NCBI GenBank assembly: GCA_014729455.1 | Contig: WJJW01000206.1 | Location: 1-17,938 of the forward strand | Direction of reading: 5' to 3' | Length of the DNA stretch: 17,938 nucleotides | From: Candidatus Eiseniibacteriota bacterium | Lineage (GTDB): Bacteria > Eisenbacteria > RBG-16-71-46 > CAIMUX01 > VGJL01 | Shown: one piece after another, positions 1 through 7,702 of the stretch | Layout: every line of letters begins with the position of its first letter | Position numbering within the stretch: position 1 is the first letter of the stretch | The notes under the pieces: generated by a model | Seen by the model: only the letters and a program-made list of their open reading frames with translations | What the model was told of the DNA's origin: nothing | The model's database searches: none | Made by a program: the position numbers and the translations under genes

Positions 1-283
1 GATCGGAAGGGTGGCTCATCCCGGCGGCGAGCTCGCGCAGCTCGCCGGCCGACTCCCGGTAGAACGGCAGGTGATCGGCCGCCTCCCGGAGGACCGCCTT
101 CAGCTTCGTGACCTGGTACGCCTCCATCGCGGCCCGGTCCATCGTCTCGCACCGCAGAATCTCGGCTGCCTGCTCCGCGTGCGCCCCGCCGAACCGCATC
201 CGGTGCAGCTTGCGGCCGTAGTGAGCGACGACGGCGTTCTGCAGGAAGACCGGAAGCCGCTCGTAGATCGCCATCGTGTTCAT
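1..283 (-). CDS. CapK/PaaK-like adenylate-forming enzyme, N-terminal fragment
   Basis: Partial gene; the left window edge cuts it after about 94 residues. The visible N-terminus (MNTMAIYERLPVFLQNAVV, then a Tyr-Gly-Arg-Lys region, a helical 'AYQVTKLKAVLREAADHLPF' segment and YRE) matches the opening of the phenylacetate-CoA-ligase-like CapK family common in capsule and exopolysaccharide loci. These proteins start with LPxxLQN and reach a 'hhPFYR' motif near residue 80. Family members activate a carboxylate as an adenylate; the substrate in glycan loci is mostly unknown. The ATG at 283 overlaps the stop of the upstream glycosyltransferase (ATGA, 280-283) and has a GGAGG about 8 bases upstream. 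A second ATG at 274 is possible. The AMP-binding motifs lie outside the window, so the family call rests on the N-terminus only. Confidence 0.65.
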   Translation of the reverse strand, partial: MNTMAIYERLPVFLQNAVVAHYGRKLHRMRFGGAHAEQAAEILRCETMDRAAMEAYQVTKLKAVLREAADHLPFYRESAGELRELAAGMSHPSD

Positions 284-1533
284 CGCGTCGCCTCCGATCC
301 CGCGGCCACCAGCAGGTCGTAGAGCCTCTGCATCGCGATCGGCCGCGCGTACTCCTCCCGGATCCGTTCGACCGCCGCCGCGCCGAGTCGCGCGCGCAGC
401 GCGGGATCCTCGAGCAGGCGTTCGAGCGCCGCAGCGAGCGCCGCGACGTCACCGCTCTCGACCAGCAAGCCGGTCTCGCCGTCGGCGATCACCTCCGGGA
501 TCGAGGCGACGTTGGACCCGACGCACGCCAGCCCGCTCGCCATCGCCTCCAGCAGCACGTTCGGCAACCCGTCGCGGGCTCCCTTCGGGCCGATCACGCT
601 CGGCATCGCGAAGAGATCCGCGCTGCGGTAGAGATCCGGCAGCTCGCCGTGGTCGACGTGGCCGAGGAACCGGACCGTTCCCTCCAGGCCGAGCCGGCCG
701 GCCTGGTCGCGGAGCGCACGCTCGAGGATCCCGGTCCCCGCGATCCAGCACTCGAAGCGGTGGCCGCGATCGGCGAGGAGCCGGCACGCCTCGAGCAGCC
801 GATCGTACCCCTTCGAGACCGACAGGCGGGAAACGGCGAGGATCCGCGGCGGCGCCTCCTCTGGCCGGCTCCCCCGGTCGGACGCCGGGCGGAACCGATC
901 GATCGCGACCCCGTGGCTGATCAGGTGGAGCTTCGCGCCGATCTCCGGGCCGGCCAGCTTCTCGAAGTACGGTGGATTGGCGGAGTTGCAGGTGAAGACG
1001 AGGCGCGCCTCCCGGAGGCGGGAACGGAGCGCCCCCGGCGTCTGCCGCTTGCGGTTGTAGATGTCGCCGCCGGCGTGCGCCCAGGTCGTGTATGGGATCC
1101 CGGAAAAGCGGGAGATCAGGCTCGCGCCGGTCGCCGGAACGCTCGCCCAGTAGGCGTGCAGGAGATCCACCCCGAGCCGCCGCGCCTCGGCGGCGAAGTG
1201 GATCGACTTCGGTACGACGCCGAGGGAGCGGAGCAGGATCGCCGGGGAGCCGATCGTGTCGCGCACGATGCGCCCGACCGCTCCGAGAAAGAGGACCGGG
1301 TGGCGGACCACGCCGGCGACGAAGTCGCGCAGCAGGGGGCCGGAGAGAAGGTACGGCCGCCGGTGGACGGGGAACTTCGCCTCGATCCGACGCGCCTCCT
1401 CGGTCGTCGCCGGCCGGTTGCGAAGGATGAAGATCTCGAGGGAGAGCCCCCGGGCGTCCATCTCGTCGAGCTCGGCATTGGGGAACATCCCGGCGATCTG
1501 CGGCACCTCGGTGAAGACGTAGCCGACCTTCAC
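280..1533 (-). CDS. GT4-family glycosyltransferase (WcaL/AmsK-like)
   Basis: This 417-residue protein should transfer a sugar from an NDP-sugar to a glycan acceptor with retention of configuration, in the cytoplasm or at the inner membrane face. It shows the two-Rossmann-fold GT-B layout. The acceptor-side half covers about residues 1-200 (VGYVFTEVPQIAGMFPNAEL at the start, 'LLHAYWASVPATGA' near 124-137). The donor-binding half begins at 'RILAVSRLSVSKGYDRLLEA' (230-249). The EX7E-like signature 'RDGLPNVLLEAMASG' spans 320-334, with Asp321 in place of the first Glu and Glu329 kept. The N-terminus and length resemble colanic-acid-type WcaL/AmsK enzymes. The GTG start at 1533 is chosen because it overlaps the preceding gene's TGA (GTGA, 1530-1533) and the protein similarity begins there, although the frame stays open further upstream. 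It is the middle gene of a coupled GT4-GT4-CapK operon. The transferred sugar cannot be told. Confidence 0.88.
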   Translation of the reverse strand: MKVGYVFTEVPQIAGMFPNAELDEMDARGLSLEIFILRNRPATTEEARRIEAKFPVHRRPYLLSGPLLRDFVAGVVRHPVLFLGAVGRIVRDTIGSPAILLRSLGVVPKSIHFAAEARRLGVDLLHAYWASVPATGASLISRFSGIPYTTWAHAGGDIYNRKRQTPGALRSRLREARLVFTCNSANPPYFEKLAGPEIGAKLHLISHGVAIDRFRPASDRGSRPEEAPPRILAVSRLSVSKGYDRLLEACRLLADRGHRFECWIAGTGILERALRDQAGRLGLEGTVRFLGHVDHGELPDLYRSADLFAMPSVIGPKGARDGLPNVLLEAMASGLACVGSNVASIPEVIADGETGLLVESGDVAALAAALERLLEDPALRARLGAAAVERIREEYARPIAMQRLYDLLVAAGSEATR

Positions 1534-2759
1534 GCGGGCGCCCCCCCGACCGCCTCCCACATCGTCTCGAGCAGGAGCGCGAACTGGCGGTCGCGATCGA
1601 ACTGCTCCTCCGCCATCCGCCGCGCTCCGACCGCCATCTCCCGGAGGGTCTCCCGCCGGCGGGCGAGCTGCGCCACCTCCGCGGCGAACAGCGCGGCATC
1701 GTCGCTTTCGACCGCCCGTCCCGCCTCGTAGCGACGCAGCAGCTCCGCCTTCCATCCACCGTAGTTCATCAGGCACGGCAAGCCGGCGGCGGCGTAGTCG
1801 AAGAACTTGTTCGCCGAGTTCATCTCGAGGACCGGAACGCGCCGGATCAGCATCAGACCGAGGTCGGCGGCGGCGAGCCACTCGGGCATCTCCGCCTTCG
1901 GCACCGGCGGGAAGAAGCGGAGGTTCTCCAGCCCCGCCTCGCGGGCCAGCTCTTCGATCCGTGGCTTCTGGCTGCCGTCGCCGACCAGGAGGACGACCAC
2001 CTGCGGCGCGATCTCGGCGAGCTCGCGACACACCGGGATCAGGAACTCCAGACCGTTGACGATCCCCATCGCACCGGGATGCACGACGACGAACCGATCG
2101 TCCTCGAGCCCGAGGCGCCGGCGGAGATCGCTTCCGTCGACCTCCGGATGGAACAGGTCGAGGTCGGATCCGTTCGGGATGACGGCCACCCGATCCGCCG
2201 GGATCGCGTACCGCACGATCCCGTCGCGCATGCCCGGCGAGAGGGCGACGATCCGCGCGCTCGCCCGGTAGGCGAGGCGGGCGAGGGCGCGGGCGAACGA
2301 GATCAGGATCGGGCTCCGCAGGATCCCCATTCCGATCGGGACCTCCGGCCAGAGATCCCGCACCTCGAAGACGAGCGGGATCCCCCGGACGATCCGGCAG
2401 ACGAGCGCCGGGATCGCCACGGTCAGCGGGGTGCTGCTCGCGAAGATCAGGTCGGGAGCGGGGGCGCGGAGGACCGCGATCGAGGAGACGGCGGCGAAGC
2501 GGAGGAACTCCACCACCCGCCGGGCGAACCCCATCCGGTTCGAGTACTCCGACGGGACCGCCCAGACCGGGATCCCGTCGACCTCCCCTTCGATCAGGCC
2601 CGCGCGGCGTCGCCCCGTGAAGCCGGGCAACCGGGCGGTCGATGTAAGGACCAACAGGTCGTGGCCTTCGTCGATCAGACGGCGGGTGAACTCATAGGAA
2701 CGGGTGCTTCCGTGCCCTTCCCGGGTCTTGAAGTACTGGTAGAGCACGATGATCCGCAT
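1530..2759 (-). CDS. GT4-family glycosyltransferase (WbuB/FnlB-like)
   Basis: This 409-residue GT-B glycosyltransferase probably adds an N-acetylated amino sugar, or a similar sugar, to a lipid-linked glycan, judging from WbuB-like relatives. The N-terminal half starts with 'MRIIVLYQYFKTREGHGSTR' and carries the 'FEVRDLWPE' motif (131-139). This is followed by 'ALSPGMRDGI' (172-181) and 'VIPNGSDLDLF' (193-203). The donor half has 'VVVHPGAMGIVNGLEFLI' (224-241) and 'SANKFFDYAAAGLPCL' (315-330), where Asp321 stands in the place of the usual Glu, as in many WbuB-type enzymes. The ATG at 2759 has GGAGGA about 9 bases upstream. It is the first gene of the operon reading toward the left edge, and it diverges from the GT2 pair at 2931 across a 171-base intergenic region. 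The frame is open to about 3900, but that extension is an antisense shadow of the opposite gene. Confidence 0.9.
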   Translation of the reverse strand: MRIIVLYQYFKTREGHGSTRSYEFTRRLIDEGHDLLVLTSTARLPGFTGRRRAGLIEGEVDGIPVWAVPSEYSNRMGFARRVVEFLRFAAVSSIAVLRAPAPDLIFASSTPLTVAIPALVCRIVRGIPLVFEVRDLWPEVPIGMGILRSPILISFARALARLAYRASARIVALSPGMRDGIVRYAIPADRVAVIPNGSDLDLFHPEVDGSDLRRRLGLEDDRFVVVHPGAMGIVNGLEFLIPVCRELAEIAPQVVVLLVGDGSQKPRIEELAREAGLENLRFFPPVPKAEMPEWLAAADLGLMLIRRVPVLEMNSANKFFDYAAAGLPCLMNYGGWKAELLRRYEAGRAVESDDAALFAAEVAQLARRRETLREMAVGARRMAEEQFDRDRQFALLLETMWEAVGGAPA

Positions 2760-2827
2760 CCGATCCGTTCCTCCGATTCCGCAGAGGCTCAGGATACGCG
2801 AGCGTCCCCTGTGCCTCACCCGGAAAT

Positions 2828-2839
2828 TCGGTATCATCC
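2828..2839 (+). promoter_or_regulatory. Candidate -10 element upstream of the GT2 pair
   Basis: The divergent intergenic region 2760-2930 contains GGTATCATCC, with TATCAT at 2832-2837 matching the -10 consensus in five of six bases. It lies about 93 bases before the GTG at 2931. No good -35 hexamer sits 17-18 bases upstream. The same GGTATNNT(T)CC pattern appears upstream of the genes at 8916 and 14492. For the opposite strand, TATCCT (complement of 2792-2797) is a weaker candidate for the GT4 operon. This is inference from pattern only. Confidence 0.3.
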
Positions 2840-2930
2840 AGCCGGCCCGGGCGCGCCGCGATCTGATCGGCCGGCGCCGGCGGGCGGCCCGAGAAGAGAA
2901 CGCAAACCTCGGCGAGAGGGAATCAAGAAC

Positions 2931-3983
2931 GTGAGCGAACCCGTCCTCCGCAAGGGATCCGTCCGAGGCCCCGAGCCGGGCGACGCACCCCTCCCCCGCG
3001 AGGCGGAAGCGGGCGCCCGCCCTCTCGTCTCGGTCGTCCTCTTCTGCTCCCAGCGTGAGGTCAAACCGCTCGAGGTCTTCGAGGATCTCCACGCCTGGCT
3101 CGCCTCGTCGGGACTCGACCACCAGATCGTCATCGCGCTCGACGGGGACCGCCGATCCCTCTACGAGCGGTTTCGGGAGCGGATCGCCGGCCTCGATCGC
3201 ATCGAGGTCGTCATCCTCAACAGCCGGCAGGGACAGCTCGCCACCATCCGGGCCGGGATGGCGGTCGCGGCGGGACGGTATCTGGTGACCTACCCCGCCT
3301 ACCCGCAGGTGCAGCCGGAGTCGATCCCCACGGTGCTGGAGATGCTCCAGAAGGGGGCGGACTACGTCGTCGGCTACCGGGGCCGGCGCCGCGACTCGAT
3401 CTTCAACCGCCTGGCCAGTCGCCTCTTCAATCGGTTCGTTCGCAACGCCACCGGCCTGCGTTTCCGCGACATCGCCTGCGGGATGCACGGGGTCCAGCGC
3501 GGCGCGATGGTCCGGATCCCGAACTATGGCGACAACCAGGTCTTCCTGCCGATCCTCGCGGCCCGGGAAGGGATGAAGGTCCGGGAGATCGAGGTGGTCC
3601 AGAACCCGGACGAGCCGCGCCTGCGGGTCTTCTCTCCCGCCGTCTACCTGCGCCGGGCGTTGAGCCTGGTGACGCTGGCGTTCCTCGTGCGGTTCACCCA
3701 GAAGCCGCTGCGGCCGTTCGGCGCGCTCGGCGTGGCGATCTTCCTCGTGGGGATGGTCCTCAGCGTGATCCTCGTCTACCAGAGGCTGTTCGGGAACCAG
3801 CCGCTCGCCGACCGGCCGATGCTGCTCCTCGCCCTGCTGCTCGTGACGGCCGGGATCCAGGTGGTGATCCTCGGCCTGCTCGGGGAGCTGCTCATCTACC
3901 TGCACTTCCGGGACCAGGCGACCTACCGGGTGGACGAGGAAACCGGCGAGGACGCGGGACCGGACGGGCCGCCGTCGTCGTGA
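2931..3983 (+). CDS. GT2-like membrane protein lacking the DXD motif (probable non-catalytic DPM1/GtrB paralogue)
   Basis: This 350-residue protein has a GT-A/GT2 fold domain (about 30-235) and two C-terminal hydrophobic segments (about 263-284 and 297-325), the layout of polyprenyl-phosphate glycosyltransferases such as DPM1, ArnC and GtrB. It aligns residue for residue with the downstream protein around the active site. The downstream protein has 'VTMDGDLQNDPADIP' where this one has 'VTYPAYPQVQPESIP', so both metal-binding Asp of DXD become Pro122 and Tyr124. The first motif keeps only one acid (Leu70-Asp71-Gly72 in place of DDG). Later landmarks 'GRRRDSIFNRLASRL' and 'RFRDIACGMHGVQRG' are kept. 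The GTG at 2931 follows GAGAGGG; the frame is open far upstream but only as a shadow. The stop overlaps the next gene's GTG (GTGA, 3980-3983), suggesting co-translation. It could be a regulatory or scaffolding partner of the next enzyme, or an enzyme that does not need a metal. Confidence 0.85.
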   Translation: MSEPVLRKGSVRGPEPGDAPLPREAEAGARPLVSVVLFCSQREVKPLEVFEDLHAWLASSGLDHQIVIALDGDRRSLYERFRERIAGLDRIEVVILNSRQGQLATIRAGMAVAAGRYLVTYPAYPQVQPESIPTVLEMLQKGADYVVGYRGRRRDSIFNRLASRLFNRFVRNATGLRFRDIACGMHGVQRGAMVRIPNYGDNQVFLPILAAREGMKVREIEVVQNPDEPRLRVFSPAVYLRRALSLVTLAFLVRFTQKPLRPFGALGVAIFLVGMVLSVILVYQRLFGNQPLADRPMLLLALLLVTAGIQVVILGLLGELLIYLHFRDQATYRVDEETGEDAGPDGPPSS

Positions 3984-5029
3984 CCCGCGCCCCCGCCCGC
4001 TTCGACCTGTCCGTCGTAATCCCCGTCTACAACGAGGAGGAGTCGATCCCGCGCCTCGTGGAAGAGCTGCGCGGCGCCCTGGAGCCGCTGGATCGGACCT
4101 TCGAGATCCTGTTGATCGACGATGGATCGTCGGACGACTCCTGGCGGGCGATCCGTGACGCCGCCGCCGGCTACGCGCCTGTTCGCGGGATCCGGCTCAC
4201 GCGCAATTTCGGCCAGACCGGCGCGTTGATGGCCGGAATCGATCTCAGCGAGGGCGAGATCGTCGTGACGATGGACGGCGATCTCCAGAACGATCCCGCC
4301 GACATTCCGATGCTGGTCGCGAAGATCGAGGAGGGCTACGAGATCGTCACCGGGTGGCGGAAGCGGCGCCAGGATCGGTGGTTTACCCGCAAGCTCCCCT
4401 CGCGCGTCGCCAACTGGATGGTCCGCAAGGCGACCGGCGTGACGATCCGCGACCAGGGGTGCGCGCTGAAGGCGTACCGGGGACGCGTGATCCGCAACGT
4501 CTCGCTCTACTCGGATTTCCATCGCTTCATCGTGCCGCTGACGCAGATGGGGGGAGCCCGGATCGCGGAGGTGGAGACCCACCACCGCCCGCGGCGGTTC
4601 GGCCGATCGAAGTACGGGCTCGGCCGCACCCTGCGCGTCCTCGCGGATCTCACGACCCTGCTGATGATCACCCGGTTCAGCGACCGGCTCTTCCTCTGGT
4701 TCTTCCTCTTCGCGGTGCCGCCGCTCCTGCTCGGGGTGCTGGCGACGATCTGGATGATCCTGGTCGCGCTCTCGCCCTACGAGAGCATGCTGGTGCCGAT
4801 CGGAAGCGCGGTGCTGATGCTGCAGACCGTCTTCGCGGTGGGCGCGTTCGGTCTGCTCGCCGAGAAGATCCGCCAGCTCGCACCGCTCCGGCGGCGCCGG
4901 GGCGATCGCGTCCTGGCGATGCGGATCGACCCGCGGACGGAGTCCCCGACGGCCTTGCTGATCCGAAACGGGCAGGCGACGCCTCTGGTCGGTCGGTCCG
5001 GTCCTACGCCGGCACCGCCTGGACGATGA
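3980..5029 (+). CDS. GT2-family polyprenyl-phosphate glycosyltransferase (DPM1/GtrB/ArnC-like)
   Basis: This 349-residue protein should move a sugar from an NDP-sugar to a polyprenyl phosphate at the cytoplasmic face of the inner membrane. The catalytic GT-A domain starts with 'LSVVIPVYNEEESIPRLVEE' (10-29). It carries DDGSSDDS (47-54), the DXD metal site in 'TMDGDLQNDPAD' (Asp99, Asp101) and 'RDQGCALKAYRG' (157-168). The DPM1-type element 'RPRRFGRSKYGLGRT' lies at 203-217. Two membrane segments follow at about 237-264 and 269-295. The GTG at 3980 overlaps the previous stop, coupling the two GT2-like proteins. The last 26 bases overlap, tail to tail, the 3' end of the methyltransferase on the other strand. 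It has all the catalytic residues that its upstream neighbour lacks. Confidence 0.92.
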   Translation: MTRAPARFDLSVVIPVYNEEESIPRLVEELRGALEPLDRTFEILLIDDGSSDDSWRAIRDAAAGYAPVRGIRLTRNFGQTGALMAGIDLSEGEIVVTMDGDLQNDPADIPMLVAKIEEGYEIVTGWRKRRQDRWFTRKLPSRVANWMVRKATGVTIRDQGCALKAYRGRVIRNVSLYSDFHRFIVPLTQMGGARIAEVETHHRPRRFGRSKYGLGRTLRVLADLTTLLMITRFSDRLFLWFFLFAVPPLLLGVLATIWMILVALSPYESMLVPIGSAVLMLQTVFAVGAFGLLAEKIRQLAPLRRRRGDRVLAMRIDPRTESPTALLIRNGQATPLVGRSGPTPAPPGR

Positions 5030-5729
5030 CCGGGGAGCCGTAACGGCCGGTCAGGCCGACCCACCGGCCGGGCGCCTCGAGGAGCCGCCCGAGAAGGGCG
5101 CTGCGGTGCATCCGGTGCAGCACCATCGGAAGCAGGAACTGCGGGCGGGCGCAGGCGATGCGGAACCCGGCCGCGGCGAACGCCGCCTCGATCTCCCCCG
5201 GTGCGAAGAGAGCGAAGGTCCGCGTCGTCTTCTCGACCCCCTTCTTCCATCCGTACGTGCTCTCGGCGAACCGGTTGACGCTGCGCGTCGATGGGTAGTC
5301 GAGGATGACCCGGTCGCGCGCGAGACGGCACAGCGCGGGGATCAGAGGGTCGGGATCGTGCAGGTGCGGAAGCAAGCGGAAGCTCAGGACCGCATCGAAC
5401 GACCGCTCCGGAAACGGCGGGGCGAGGAGATCGCCGGTCTCGAAGCGGACCGATCCGGAGGAGACGAACGGCGCGGCCCGTCCCTCCGCCTCGGTCCGGC
5501 TTCCGAGGATCGTCACGGCGAAACCGAGCTCGAGCAGGAGCGGGGTGAGCTGCGCGTGCCCGCCCCCGACGTCGAGGACCGAGCCGCCCGGCGGCAGGCC
5601 GTCGAGCATCCCCCGGACCGTCTCGGCCTGGACGCGCAGGAACCAGCGCCCCGCCGATCCCTCGAAGCGCGACGCGTAGACGTCGGAGGCGGTCTCGACG
5701 TCGGCGGTCTCCGCGGCGCGGCCGGTCAC
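5004..5729 (-). CDS. Class I SAM-dependent methyltransferase
   Basis: This 241-residue protein has a Rossmann methyltransferase core. The glycine-rich SAM-binding motif I is 'VLDVGGGHAQLTPLLLELG' (51-69). It is followed by an acidic region after 'AVTILGS' (71-77), a motif around 'FETGDLLAPPFPERSFDAVL' and 'FRLLPHLHDPDPLIPALCRL'. These fit the Methyltransf_11/25 type of small-molecule methylases. In this context it probably methylates a sugar or glycan substituent; no residue identifies the acceptor. The GTG at 5729 overlaps the asparagine-synthase-like gene's TGA (GTGA, 5726-5729), so it is the last gene of the epimerase-AsnB-methyltransferase operon. Its frame remains open upstream inside asnB, but similarity starts near the GTG. 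It ends inside the convergent GT2 gene. Confidence 0.87.
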   Translation of the reverse strand: MTGRAAETADVETASDVYASRFEGSAGRWFLRVQAETVRGMLDGLPPGGSVLDVGGGHAQLTPLLLELGFAVTILGSRTEAEGRAAPFVSSGSVRFETGDLLAPPFPERSFDAVLSFRLLPHLHDPDPLIPALCRLARDRVILDYPSTRSVNRFAESTYGWKKGVEKTTRTFALFAPGEIEAAFAAAGFRIACARPQFLLPMVLHRMHRSALLGRLLEAPGRWVGLTGRYGSPVIVQAVPA

Positions 5730-7651
5730 GCGACCTCCCGCTCGATCCAGGCGGTCACCGCGTCGATCCCGGCCTGCTCGAAGTAGAGGCGGTGCCAGAT
5801 CTCGAGATTCAGCCAGACCCAGATCCGGTAGTTGTGGTCGCGCCGGCCGGCGATGTGCTCCTCGATCAGGGTCTGGACGTACGCGCGGTCGAAAATCCCC
5901 TCGGCGGCGAAGCGCGACTCGGCGGCGGCGCGGCGCAGGAACCCCGCCAGCTCGTTCTGCATCCAGTAGGCGAGCGGGAACCCGAACCCCTGCTTCTTGC
6001 GCCGGACCAGCTCGGGATCGACGTACCGCTCGGCGAGGCGGCGGAGGAGGTACTTCAGCGTCCGGCCGCGTAGCTTCCATTGCGCCGGGATCCGCATCGC
6101 GTACTCGACCATCCGGTGCTCCAGAAGCGGCGGCCGCACCTCCAGACCGTGCGCCATCGCCATCCGGTCGACGATCGGCAGGAGGTGATCGGGGATTCGC
6201 GTCATCAGGTCGGTGTAGAGCATCGCGTCGACCGGATCCGCGGAGCCGATCCGCTCGAACGGCTCGAGGATCTTCGCGCGCGAGTCGATCCCCGCGAGGC
6301 GGGCCCGTACGTCCGGCGTGAACAGCCGCGCCTTCGCCTCCTCGGTGAACCGCAGGAAGCTCATGCTCTCCGCGTACCGTTCGCCGTCCTCATACAAGGA
6401 CATCTCGTTCAGCCAGCGGAGCTTCTGGGTGAGCCCCTTGTAGGCGAAGCTCTCCGGCAGCGCGTCGATCAGCGGGCGGACGACCCGCCGGCGGACCGAG
6501 GGTGGAAGGAACGCGAGGCGACCGGCGAGACGGTGTCCGCTGAAGCGGTCGTACCCGGCGAACAGCTCGTCGCCTCCGTCTCCGCTGAGGACGACCTTCA
6601 CCTCGCGCGCCGCGAGGCCGGAGACGAGGTAGACCCCGACGGCGAACGGATCGACCGGCTCGTCCATCTGCCGGATCATCCGCGGGACGCGGTGGACCAG
6701 ATCGGCGGCCACGACCTCCTCGTGGTGGCGCGTCCCGTACTGCGCGGCGACCTTGCGGGCGTACGGCAGCTCGTTGAACCCCTCCTCCTTCACCCCGATC
6801 GAAAAGGTCGGGATCGGCTCGCCGGTCTGGCGCGCGAGGATTGCGGTGATCAGGCTCGAGTCGATCCCGCCGCTCAGGAACGTGCCGACCGGGACGTCGC
6901 TCATCCGGTGGTCGGCGACGGTCCGGTTCAGGACCGCGTCGAGGGAGGCGAGCAGATCCTCCTCGCCTCCCTCGATCTTCTCGAGGCGGGAGAGGTCCCA
7001 GTACCGCTCCATCCGCGCCCGACCGTTCTCGACGATCAGGCGGTGGGCGGCGGGCAGCTTGTGGATCCCCTCGAAGAGGGAATGGTCGTCGGGGAGGAAG
7101 CGCAGCGAGATGTAGTGGTACAGCGCCGTGAGGTCGATCCGCCGCGGGATCAGGTCGGCGGCGAGGATCCCCTTGACCTCGGAGGCGAAGGCCAGCGCGC
7201 CGTTCGTCTCGGCGAAGAAGAGCGGCTTCTGACCGAGATGGTCGCGGGCGAGCAGGAGCCGGCGGCGGCGTGCGTCCCAGAGCGCGAAGGCGAACATCCC
7301 CTCCAGCCGCAGGACGCAGTCGTCGCCGTCGATCTCGTAGAGGTGGAGCAGGATCTCGGTGTCGCAGCGGGTCGCGAAGCGGCGGCCGGCCCGCTCCAGC
7401 TCCTCCCGCAGGCGCGGGAAGTTGTAGATCTCGCCGTTGAAGACGACGGCGAGCGAGCGGTCGGCCGAGAACATCGGCTGGTGGCCGCCGCCGAGATCGA
7501 CGATCGACAGGCGGCGGTGGCCGAGGGTGATTCGATCGAGATCCTCGATCCCCTCGTCGTCGGGGCCGCGGTGGGCGAGGGCGGCGACCATCGCGCCGAC
7601 CCGCCGGCGGACGTCCGGATCAGCGGAGAGGATGCCGGCGATGCCGCACAT
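5726..7651 (-). CDS. asnB: Asparagine synthase (glutamine-hydrolysing), AsnB family
   Basis: This 641-residue two-domain amidotransferase uses glutamine-derived ammonia and ATP to amidate a carboxylate. Members inside polysaccharide loci may amidate uronic acids or make asparagine. The N-terminal class II glutaminase has the nucleophile Cys2 exposed after Met removal. It also has 'AHRGPDDEG' (26-34), 'LGHRRLSIVDL' (43-53), 'FNGEIYNF' (71-78) and 'RCDTEILLHLYE' (95-106). The synthase domain has the ATP PP-loop 'FLSGGIDSSL' (258-267) and 'LSGDGGDELFAGYDRF' (355-370). It also has 'HGLEVRPPLLEHRMVEYAM' and 'RRKKQGFGFPLAYWM'. All catalytic signatures are present, so it should be active. Length is typical of the AsnB group found in exopolysaccharide/exosortase clusters. 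The ATG at 7651 is fixed by the need for Cys at position 2. The gene lies 51 bases after the epimerase and overlaps the methyltransferase start. Confidence 0.95.
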   Translation of the reverse strand: MCGIAGILSADPDVRRRVGAMVAALAHRGPDDEGIEDLDRITLGHRRLSIVDLGGGHQPMFSADRSLAVVFNGEIYNFPRLREELERAGRRFATRCDTEILLHLYEIDGDDCVLRLEGMFAFALWDARRRRLLLARDHLGQKPLFFAETNGALAFASEVKGILAADLIPRRIDLTALYHYISLRFLPDDHSLFEGIHKLPAAHRLIVENGRARMERYWDLSRLEKIEGGEEDLLASLDAVLNRTVADHRMSDVPVGTFLSGGIDSSLITAILARQTGEPIPTFSIGVKEEGFNELPYARKVAAQYGTRHHEEVVAADLVHRVPRMIRQMDEPVDPFAVGVYLVSGLAAREVKVVLSGDGGDELFAGYDRFSGHRLAGRLAFLPPSVRRRVVRPLIDALPESFAYKGLTQKLRWLNEMSLYEDGERYAESMSFLRFTEEAKARLFTPDVRARLAGIDSRAKILEPFERIGSADPVDAMLYTDLMTRIPDHLLPIVDRMAMAHGLEVRPPLLEHRMVEYAMRIPAQWKLRGRTLKYLLRRLAERYVDPELVRRKKQGFGFPLAYWMQNELAGFLRRAAAESRFAAEGIFDRAYVQTLIEEHIAGRRDHNYRIWVWLNLEIWHRLYFEQAGIDAVTAWIEREVA

Positions 7652-7702
7652 CGGATCGCGTTCCTCCTGGTCGCACGCCGCCCCTCGGTGCCGCGGGCGG
7701 CC

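Noticed and set aside
2760..3905. N-terminal extension of the GT4 gene read from upstream, and similar extensions of other genes
   Set aside because: The extra residues are antisense to the GT2-like gene and do not resemble any glycosyltransferase; the ATG at 2759 has a good ribosome site.
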